From assembly GCF_036588685.1 (NCBI RefSeq), contig NC_086374.1:34216886-34280885 (forward strand): a stretch of DNA of 64,000 nucleotides. The letters run 5' to 3'. The notes below the pieces were generated by a model that was not told the DNA's origin, made no database searches, and saw nothing but the letters and a program-made list of their open reading frames with translations. The translations under genes were made by a program, and so were the position numbers. This document shows positions 12,101 to 19,088 of the stretch, one piece after another (position 1 is the stretch's first letter; the number at the start of each line of letters is the position of its first letter). Source of the stretch: Mytilus trossulus (Eukaryota; Mollusca; Bivalvia; Mytilida; Mytilidae).

Positions 12101-12832
12101 ATTAAAAGTGGAAATTACATGTCTTAGTTACCAGGAGTTTTATCATTTGATTTTGCTATTTGAATAAGGAATTTCCTTATAGAATTTTCCTCGGAGTTCA
12201 GTATTTTCGTGATTTTACTTCTTTCTATTTTCTATTGCACTGGCATTCTACATGTACTTACTTTGCATAGCCCATTGTTTTCCTCCAAATAATCCCGCAA
12301 GAATATTTTGGGTATGGTTCAAGCAGAGTGCATTTACTTTAGGTAAGGGTGTGGTTGTACTAGTTGTAACTGGAGACTTAGAAGCAGAAACTGTTACGGG
12401 TAGAACTGTTGTTGTTATTGACTTTGTGGTAACGAGAACAGCTGGTGTTTCTTTGGCAAGTGTGGTATTGCTTTGTTCAGGAGATGCATAAGCCGTTGTA
12501 GGCAAATAATTGATATCTGTGTTCTGGTTTAAAGTCGAAGTGACATCAAAACCATTAGCATACGTGGTATTTCTAATTATAACACTATCCGATAGTTCTG
12601 ACAACTTGTCCAACTCATCTGAAAATGTCTGAAGATTGTCTATTAAGTTCCGTACATTCAATGCTTTATTCATTGCATTTATATCTTGAAGTAAAACCGT
12701 CTGGTTTACATGCTGTGCATATCCTTTCAATGTTTGATAACTGTTTTGTATTATGTCATGATAATTATCCTCTAAAGCAACTGAACATCTAAGCAGTAGT
12801 AATAGGAAACAGTAGACATACATCTTTGCCAT
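73..12832 (-). CDS. NRF-6-like membrane acyltransferase gene (10 exons seen, 3' end outside window)
   Basis: Spliced CDS is join of 12262-12832, 9823-9974, 8828-8918, 7398-7491, 5549-5826, 4325-4492, 3548-3644, 3122-3214, 930-1095 and 73-152, all minus strand. Every junction has GT/AG ends and every phase matches the next exon, giving about 596 residues before the window edge. Order: signal peptide (residues 1-20), coiled/helical extracellular part, Thr/Ser-rich linker (about 120-170), NRF domain (about 172-300: CLNH, WAMQMLDALGKPP, WLGDYDEC, GICVPNTC), a first membrane segment, a cytosolic linker, then the acyltransferase-3 domain starting at about 400. R431 and H442 form the R-X10-H motif of that family. 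C. elegans NRF-6 and relatives are multi-pass membrane proteins proposed to move or acylate lipids; the substrate here is unknown. The missing 3' exons should encode the remaining membrane helices. Exon structure is very secure; function is by family only. Confidence 0.93.
930..1095 (-). CDS. NRF-6-like gene, exon 9 (GPMW ... WW motif)
   Basis: Acceptor ATAACAG|ATT, donor AGAG|GTAAAC. It encodes LTPPYMLIMMVQICISKYLG followed by SGPMW and KDTWWWNLLYINNF. The paired Trp and YINNF motifs are typical of the family. It ends in phase 0. Confidence 0.94.
1096..3121. other. Intron 8 of the NRF-6-like gene
   Basis: No coding signal beyond short random ORFs. It contains one copy of the 'acgcgcgtctggcgtat' repeat family at about 2150-2305. 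Confidence 0.7.
2150..2305 (+). repeat. Dispersed repeat R3 ('gcgcgtctggcgtat' family)
   Basis: Runs from 'tatttggcacacc' through 'gtccttaatgctcttcaact' to 'gcgtctggcgtatcaaatta'. The same module recurs at 24911-25050, 25238-25380, 25685-25800 (plus) and 57965-58055, 59756-59825 (minus). No coding capacity; family type unknown. Confidence 0.8.
3122..3214 (-). CDS. NRF-6-like gene, exon 8
   Basis: Acceptor TTTTAG|TGG, donor GGAG|GTAAGA. It encodes GTLLTYVVLNQLKKQ then KGKLNWFMFYFHRFW. The FYxHRFWRLTP signature of NRF-6-like proteins spans the junction with exon 9. No start codon, so a plain ORF scan misses it. Confidence 0.93.
3548..3644 (-). CDS. NRF-6-like gene, exon 7 (VDTFF motif)
   Basis: Acceptor TTACAG|GT, donor TTAAG|GTACGT. 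It encodes NIGTLYGALLKRKTFMAIGN then AEVSVDTFFAL. SVDTFFxLSG is a strongly conserved acyltransferase-3 motif; the S of LSG is made across the splice to exon 8. Confidence 0.93.
4325..4492 (-). CDS. NRF-6-like gene, exon 6 (R-X10-H motif)
   Basis: Acceptor ATTTCAG|GA, donor GTAG|GTAAGT. It encodes LLLSFSVYTNGVKILST, then LTAVNGIRFISMSWVILGHTY. The family marker NGIR...H is intact with exactly ten residues between Arg and His, so the proposed catalytic histidine is present. Confidence 0.94.
5549..5826 (-). CDS. NRF-6-like gene, exon 5 (first TM helix and cytosolic linker)
   Basis: Acceptor TTTGTAG|CATT, donor CCAG|GTAAAT. It starts with a membrane helix (IIIGVLVGLAIIATAYDVV) followed by a basic stop-transfer patch (QQRSKPKK), then about 65 polar residues rich in Asn, Gly, Ser and Glu. 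Relatives have a TM helix ending in GTxYD at this place. The polar part is probably the variable loop before the acyltransferase domain. Confidence 0.92.
5827..7397. other. Intron 4 of the NRF-6-like gene
   Basis: Contains a decayed R1 repeat at about 6780-6950 ('atgattgccaattagacagc' to 'tggcggggtaaata'). Nothing else supportable. Confidence 0.6.
7398..7491 (-). CDS. NRF-6-like gene, exon 4
   Basis: Acceptor TTTTCAG|TG, donor CATT|GTAAGT. It encodes a short loop (LPRISNNTVYSTGGDFKK then PDQPIDFRASIA) that leads into the first membrane helix. Phases fit both neighbours exactly. No cysteine is present, whereas many relatives have one here. Confidence 0.87.
7985..8345 (-). repeat. Dispersed repeat R1 ('gattgccaatgagacaac' family)
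   Basis: Sits in intron 3. Recognised by 'accccgccaca', 'ggccgttagttttctggttt', 'tttatagctgactatg' and the end module 'tctcattggcaatcaaacca', in reverse orientation to copies at 11245-11640 and 37284-37640. The related copy at 52750-53040 is also reversed. Non-coding, highly repeated. Confidence 0.85.
8828..8918 (-). CDS. NRF-6-like gene, exon 3 (GICVPNTC segment)
   Basis: Acceptor ATTTCAG|CTA, donor TCTG|GTATGT. It encodes LTKAKGMEIMVGICVPNTC followed by SISDIKNLFNS. GICVPxxC is the conserved second half of NRF domains. Thirty codons plus one base, matching the two bases that open exon 4. Confidence 0.92.
9823..9974 (-). CDS. NRF-6-like gene, exon 2 (NRF domain core)
   Basis: Acceptor TTTTCAG|TG and donor CCA|GTACGT. 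It translates as MLDALGKPPAGLLRGKF.WLGDYDECIGIEAEE and on to YCLAKFYVA, the hallmark NRF-domain signature (DAxGKPP...W.GDYDEC). A second GTACGT four bases downstream is an alternative donor, but only the chosen one keeps phase with exon 3. Confidence 0.93.
10587..10895 (+). mobile_element. One-ended copy of the TACGGGGCGCC TIR element
   Basis: Begins TACGGGGCGCCGAATGGGAC and matches the inverted right end of the element at 39421-41249 for some 200 bp, including 'ctatgtgatacagacttgtt'. It then runs through 'acaaaattgacttttg' units. No second terminus is visible, so it is truncated. Confidence 0.8.
11245..11640 (+). repeat. Dispersed repeat R1 copy
   Basis: Starts 'aagaagatgaggtatgattg' and runs through 'ggtcaccgtacgaccttcaa', 'aggctcctgacttgggacag' and 'tggcggggttaaacatgtta' to 'gacagtggtataacagtaga'. 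Nearly colinear with 37284-37640. Confidence 0.88.
11690..11795 (+). repeat. Dispersed repeat R4 copy ('gttgtctcattggcactca' module)
   Basis: 'aaggccttgacctataattt' to 'gagttgtttcattgacactc' and 'ccacatctt'. Same module at 15640-15900, 56590-56665 and 60720-60830. Its tail resembles the reverse complement of the R1 head, so R1 and R4 may share a module. Confidence 0.7.
12262..12832 (-). CDS. NRF-6-like gene, exon 1 (start codon, signal peptide, linker)
   Basis: The ATG at 12832-12830 opens MAKMYVYCFLLLLLRCSVAL, a clear signal peptide; a second ATG lies three codons on. Residues 25-100 are helical and Asn-glycosylation-rich (NQT, NTT), then a Thr/Ser/Pro/Val-rich stalk runs to about 165. The exon ends in the beginning of the NRF domain (CLNHTQNILAGLFGGKQWAMQ region) at donor A|GTAAGT after one base of a codon. 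The high Thr content suggests an O-glycosylated stalk (inference). Confidence 0.92.
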
Positions 12833-15639
12833 TGTGTTGTACAGCTCGATGGCATCAACTGGGACTGTTTTAAATCAACTCCAAGATCATATACCCTGCT
12901 ACCTGAGATTTTCGTTATATATTGGTAGAAAACACGTCCCATATTTTCACTTGACTATAGTTAGATACCAAATTTGTCATCGCTTTTGTTATCAAATATA
13001 TCTCCAAGTGTACTTTGAAACTTATGTATATCCAACGTAATACTTTTGAGATAACTGATGCCATATTATTTTATGTTCGATCCTTGTTTAGGTTTCAAGT
13101 TTAAAAAACATTATTTTCAAATATCTTAAGTCTAAGCAAAATCTAAAATATTATCATTTAAGAAGTATTCATTAGAAAACTTCAAACGAAAGCTTTTGTA
13201 AAGAATTATACAACAAACAAAAACAACCAAAAGTGATTTGAACATGCATGCATATTTACATTGTAAATAAAGATTGACTTAACGGCAAGATACAGATTTT
13301 TCAGGCATTTACTTAAAGTCGAAAACACCATACACATATTATAAAACACACATTATATAGAGATAGCTACAATATCAATTTATTTATAAACTGAGATGTG
13401 GACTCTTCTTTAAAATTACAACAACTGTTTTGTTAGATTGCGGACTATTTAACGTTTATCCACAGGGATTTCATTTTATGCAGATGAAAGAACTTTCCCC
13501 AAAAAATGTTTGAAAATCTCCTTACTATAGTATAAAGGTATAAAAGACAGCACTTGAACATTCTGAGCTGATGATTTACCAAACGTATCACACTCCAGAT
13601 AAACAGGGCTTCCGGGGATAAAAGAGGGGCAAAAGATACAAGAGGGACAGTAAAACTCACAGATCGAAAATAAACTGACAACGCCATGGCTAAAAAGACA
13701 AAGACAAAGAGACAAATAAAAGTACACAACATGAACCCCACTAAACACTGATGGTGATATTAGGTGCTCCGGAAGGGTAAGCAGAGCTTGTTCTACATGT
13801 GACACCCACAAGCTGTCCTCTAGCTGCTGTTTCGGCCCATTGCTAGGAAAAGAAAATATATTAGGTGGGTCTGTTTCTAGTAAACGATAATATGTGTGCT
13901 TCCACAAACTACCAGAGTATCAATAAAAAAATCCTAATAAGGTTTATCTACATTTATTAGAGATTGTTGTCTGAGTAAATAAACAATATAACACATCGGT
14001 TATATCAATTGACCTCAACCCCTGATATCATCACTGTCATGAGTCAATAACAAGATTTAAACATAGAAAAAAATACACACTTACAGCGCATTTAGATATA
14101 CCATTGAAAGTTAATTATCTAGTGTGTTCTTTCTATAATCGTTACCAGGAGAAAAATGACTAGTCCGTGATCCAAAAATGCGAATTCACGTAGACTACGC
14201 AATGGTCTTTCACTCAGCTAATAAATGACAGTCACTATGTTAAACTCATTATTCAATTCACAGTTGTGGCGTGATCATCCGTTGGCAAAAAAAAATCCGC
14301 CCCATGTTGATGACTTGGCAATAAAGCGCTGTGCGTTTGCTTTTTGTGTTTTAATTGTGCTTTTACTAAATGGATACCCCAAATCTTTTATTTCTATTTT
14401 AGCGAGCATTGTTAAAAACTATGGCTATCCAACAAACTGTGAATCATCCTAATTATGGTCAAAATATAAGATGGCATGATTCTATATAATAGAACGTAGA
14501 TATTATTTCCAAGGGCTGCATTTTTTGGTTTGTTTACCAAATGCCTATAGTGTGTTGCGTAATATATAACGTGCACCTACGTCTCCCTTTTCTGTATTAT
14601 TCTTTGAAATCGTTTGTACCAATAATGCATACGTTATGCTTGGAACTTTCGAACGAACAAAATATTCAAATTTTCAAACATGTTCAAAATTTCATAAAAA
14701 GGTCAAACAGATTTCTTATTCCTTGATAGAGCGCTATTATTACTTGCATGGAACGTCATCATCGTCATCAAAACGAAAGTCATCGTCACATAATTATACG
14801 ACTTTTCAAACCTTCTTTTTCTTTTTTTACTTTCTCTCCTCATTTTTTTTACCTATGAAAGCTAGTATAAATTTCTATAAACTGTTATATATATGCATAT
14901 CCATTATATTAAACTATTATTGTAACTTTACATTGTATTATGGAGAAGACTTCATAAGTATGAATTATTTGTGTCTAACCCATTTTACTTTAATTCAGCA
15001 AATAAAATAAATGCATACATTGGTTAAATGTATATATTTTTAAATTACATGATTTGCCAAGATGTAAAATTTTATTCAGAACTAAAGACACATAAGAGTG
15101 AGATATAGTTACAAATATAAGGTAATTCATTGCGAGAAAGGACTGCCAACTTGAAGACAAATCCATAGTATGGTATCATAATGAAAGACATGGACTGCGT
15201 TTTGTGTTCATATTTTTATTTCTTTATTGTAGGGATAGTTTAGTTCTCGCGTAGCTAGGTTTTCGTCACTTTAATATCGCCACCTGTATTTTTTTTTAAT
15301 CCAAATTATTATCTATCAAACGGTAAATATTTCACAAGTCATCTTGTTACTCATAACTGATAACACAGACGTAACGTTTAATTTTAAAGTAGACCTATAA
15401 ACCCGACAAATGTACAATTTATCTTCTATTTCGGTCAAATTTTATCACAAAATGACATAATGTGTACTATTTATTTTTGATGGAGAAATTCGCATCGTTT
15501 GGGGACGTATCTGTTAACATATATATGTATTAATTTAATTTTAGCAGACTCGTATGCAACCTACTACTAACCATTATTTGATTGACTTTACTTGACAAGC
15601 CAAAGGTTTCCTACAGTTGCAGTCAGGAATTTGATGTTC
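12833..15639. other. Upstream region of the NRF-6-like gene
   Basis: The promoter of the minus-strand gene should lie here, but I cannot place a TSS. An R2 repeat lies at 13605-13805. Elsewhere only AT-rich DNA with short random ORFs. Confidence 0.55.
13605..13805 (+). repeat. Dispersed repeat R2 ('gggacgaaagatacc' family)
   Basis: Diverged copy: 'gatacaagagggacagtaaa', 'aataaactgacaacgccatg', 'gaaccccactaaacactgat', 'gctccggaagggtaagcaga'. Other copies at 33005-33265, 53040-53315, 56088-56345, 63112-63222 and 63360-63550; a fragment at 4085-4125 is reversed. Short ORFs reading through it on the minus strand are not genes. Confidence 0.85.
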
Positions 15640-15900
15640 AGTAGTTGTCGTTTGTTGATGTGGTTCATAAGAGTTTCTCGTTTCTCGTTTTTATAAAGAT
15701 ATATTGACCGTTGGTAATCCCGTTTGAATGGTTTAACACTAGAACATTGTGAGGCCCTTTATAGCTTGCTGCTCAGTGAGCCAAGACTCCTTGATGAAGA
15801 CTGTACTTTGATCTCTAATGGTTTATTTAATATATAAATTGTGACTTGGATATAAGTTGTCCCATTGGCACTCATAAGGTACCACATCTTCTTATATCTG
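15640..15900 (+). repeat. Dispersed repeat R4 copy
   Basis: 'gtagttgtcgtttgttgatg', 'gccctttatagcttgctgct', 'gttgtcccattggcactcat', 'accacatcttcttatatct'. It ends about 90 bp before the 19-bp array. Confidence 0.8.
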
Positions 15901-15989
15901 TTGTATATACATCATAGCACACAACTTGCATTTCAGACTGTGTTCTTCCTCTGGAAAGCACCCTATTTTAATAAGCTTTTGATTTTTGT

Positions 15990-17528
15990 CATTTGCTAAG
16001 GGACTTTCCATTTGCTAAGGGACTTTCCATTTGCTAAGGGACTTTCCATTTGCTAAGGGACTTTCCATTTGCTAAGGGACTTTCCATTTGCTAAGGGACT
16101 TTCCATTTGCTACGGGACTTTCCATTTGCTAAGGGACTTTCCATTTGCTAAGGGACTTTCCATTTGCTAAGGGACTTTCCATTTGCTAAGGGACTTTCAA
16201 TTTCCATTTGCTAAGGGACTTTCCATTTGCTAAGGGACTTTCCATTTGCTAAGGGACTTTCCATTTGCTAAGGGACTTTCAATTTCCATTTGCTAAGGGA
16301 CTTTCCATTTGCTAAGGGACTTTCCATTTGCTAAGGAACTTTCCATTTGCTAAGGGACTTTCCATTTGCTAAGAGACTTTCCATTTGCTAAGGGACTTTC
16401 CATTTGCTGCGGGACTTTCCATTTATTAAGGGACTTTCCATTTGCTAAGGGACTTTCCATTTGCTACGGGACTTTCCATTTGCTAAGGGACTTTCCATTT
16501 GTTAAGGGACTTTCCATTTGTTAAGGGACTTTCCATGTGCTAAGGGACTTTCCATTTGCTAAGGGACTTTCCATTTGCTACGGGACTTTCCATTTGCTGC
16601 GGGACTTTCCATTTGCTACGGGACTTTCCATTTGCTAAGGGACTTTCCATTTGCTACGGGACTTTCCATTTGCTACGGGAAATTCCATTTGCTACGGGAC
16701 TTTCCATTTGCTAAGGGACTTTCCATTTGCTAAGGGACTTTCCATTTGCTACGGGACTTTCCATTTGTTAAGGGACTTTCCATTTGCTAAGGGACTTTCC
16801 ATTTGCTAAGGGACTTTCCATTTGCTACGGGACTTTCCATTTGCTAAGGGACTTTCCATTTGCTAAGGGACTTTCCATTTGCTACGGGACTTTCCATTTG
16901 CTAAGGGACTTTCCATTTGCTAAGGGACTTTCCATTTGCTAAGGGACTTTCCATTTGTTAAGGGACTTTCCATTTGTTAAGGGACTTTCCATTTGCTAAG
17001 GGACTTTCCATTTGCTAAGGGACTTTCTATTTGTTAAGGGACTTTCCATTTGCTAAGGGACTTTCCATTTGCTAAGGGACTTTCCATTTGCTACGGGACT
17101 TTCCATTTGCTACGGGACTATCCATTTGCTAAAGGACTTTCCATTTGCTAAGGGACTTTCCATTTGCTAAGGGACTTTCCATTTGCTACGTGACTTTCCA
17201 TTTGCTACGGGACTTTCCATTTGCTAAGGGACTTTCCATTTGTTAAGGGACTTTCCATTTGCTAAGGGACTTTCCATTTGTTAAGGGACTTTCCATTTGC
17301 TAAGGGACTTTCCATTTGCTAAGGGACTTTCCATTTGTTAAGGGACTCTCCATTTGCTAAGGGACTTTCCATTTGCTAAGGGACTTTCCATTTGCTAAAG
17401 GACTTTCCATTTGCTAAGGGACTTTCCATTTGCTAAAGGACTTTCCATTTGCTAAGGGACTTTCCATTTGCTAAAGGACTTTCCATTTGCTAAGGGACTT
17501 TCCATTTGCTAAAGGACTTTCCATTTGA
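15990..17528 (+). repeat. 19-bp minisatellite, about 80 copies, each carrying an NF-kB consensus site
   Basis: The unit is CCATTTGCTAAGGGACTTT, all copies in one orientation, spanning 1539 bp. Two places have a 6-bp insertion ('aatttc', about 16199 and 16283). Read across the junction, each unit contains GGGACTTTCC, the classical NF-kB site of the immunoglobulin kappa enhancer. By eye roughly 65 of about 80 copies keep it exactly. Most unit-to-unit variation is in the spacer (CTAA, CTAC, GTTA, CTGC); four of the last eight units have AGGACTTTCC. One variant, GGGAAATTCC near 16677, is still a kB consensus. The array is non-coding and is not a CRISPR array, as there are no variable spacers. Confidence 0.97.
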
Positions 17529-17858
17529 TATTTTGCTTGGAGATCGATACTTTTGTTATTTTACTTTTTTAATTTATTTATCGCACACACGATCATAATA
17601 ACTTCATACATATAATCAAACGGAATATTTTAAAATAGCTCGAGCATTTTTTACTCATTTCTTTGTAAGTGAAAATGTGTATTGCTTAAACTCACACAGG
17701 CAAATTGAATGTTCATGTTGGACCGTTTTGGCTAGAGTGTTAAATTCCATGTATGTTCTTTGGTTCTTTTGAGGTCGGGAATACCTGACGAAGAGAATTA
17801 TAGAAGCATGTGTCTTTATGTAATTATATTGTTAGTCTATGTTTTTGTTTGTGTCTCT
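17529..17858. other. Short AT-rich spacer between the 19-bp array and the TIR element
   Basis: No ORF or repeat that I can support. Confidence 0.5.
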
Positions 17859-18683
17859 TTATGCCCACGCCACACTGTCCCGATTTTTACTCCGATGGCA
17901 ACACGATTATGAAAATTTTCAAATCGGGACTGATCGTTTCCAGATCGGGCTATTCGTAGTGCCATCTTTAACCATCGTAGAACCATCGGCACTTTTTCTA
18001 GCCTTCGGGGACAACTTCGGGAAGGGTTCTAAATTTTTTAACATGTTAAAAAATCCCCGAAGGTGCGTCCAATGTTGAGGGTTCGTATTGAGTTCGTATC
18101 ACCATCCTCACCATTGTAATGTCACCGGGAATGCATCTTTGAAAATCGTATTGCATTCGTGTTTCCATCGTTTCCATCGGGCGGTTTTGACATTACGATG
18201 TCTACACGAATGAATCACGAAGCTACCGAAGGTCTTACGATGACAGTACAACTACGTGAAGACCTCGTAATTCCGTCGTGTTACCATCGAATAAAAGTAC
18301 GAAGGCGACAAGATGGAACTACGACGGCAATAAATCCAGCTAAATGTAAGTTAATTTTCGCGCTAAAATACATTTAAAGTGTCATGCGCGATATGCACTG
18401 GTCAGTCTAATAGATTCAAGATTCTTTATTTCTTAAACACCATAAAGATACAATGGTACAAAGAAGTTCATCAAAAGTCATATAACATAACACAAACACA
18501 CATGACAAGATGAGATGAAAATATCAAATAATACATGATAAACAGTATAGTAAAGAAGAGTGGTGATTAACCAGGAAGACTCACTTGAAAAGTTATAACC
18601 CTGATAAATTTGCACAGCTTTTTCAACTTATTTTTAATTTTTAACTGAAATAGTTTTTCAAATTTTAGTATGTTACATCTGTG

Positions 18684-19088
18684 CTAGAAAAAAGTATCCA
18701 AATATTGTGCTCGAAAATTTGCCAAAGAACTACACTGCAAAGTGTAATGAAATTCATCACCAATCTCGTTACAATGACATAAGTTACAATATCTAAGGTT
18801 TCGCTCAATCTTATTCCATCTACCAGTTTCGATGGGTAACTTATGGTTACCCGTACGAAATCTACAATATGTTATTCTATCTTTATCATTTAAAATATTC
18901 AGATATTCCTCAAATTCAAAATTTTGTTTATACAATTTGTAGGCCAAACCTTTTGGCGAACAGCTGTCAATATCAGCTCTCCATTTCTGTTGAAACTGAT
19001 CAAATAACTTTTGTTTTAAACTAATACCCAACCACTTAGAATTAAAATTTCCTTGTGACAACCATATATTGCTGTATCCACATTTATC
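18684..19088 (-). pseudogene. LINE ORF2 C-terminal domain, cut off by an in-frame TAA
   Basis: Same frame as ORF2, continuing straight after the TAA at 19091-19089 with no base lost. It contains ITYCRFRTGNHKLPIETGRW and the cysteine cluster YCNLCHCNEIGDEFHYTLQC, typical of the C-terminal zinc-knuckle region of such ORF2 proteins. The TAA therefore removes about 135 residues, and this copy is probably inactive unless the stop is read through. Confidence 0.88.

Larger units (their letters stand above)
9975..12261. other. Intron 1 of the NRF-6-like gene
   Basis: Holds two transposon-derived segments (10587-10895 and 11245-11795), poly-A/poly-C runs at about 11881-11905 and an R3-like 'cctcggagttcagtattttc' stretch at 12185-12215. 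A direct repeat of 'gcaagtaagttg.atatttata' occurs at 10134-10155 and 10289-10310. Confidence 0.65.

Noticed and set aside
13445-13907. 143-codon minus-strand ORF
   Set aside because: It reads through an R2 dispersed repeat; similar ORFs appear wherever R2 is found (55976-56218, 63286-63561).
15990-17528. CRISPR-like array
   Set aside because: Units abut directly with no unique spacers; it is a minisatellite in eukaryotic DNA.
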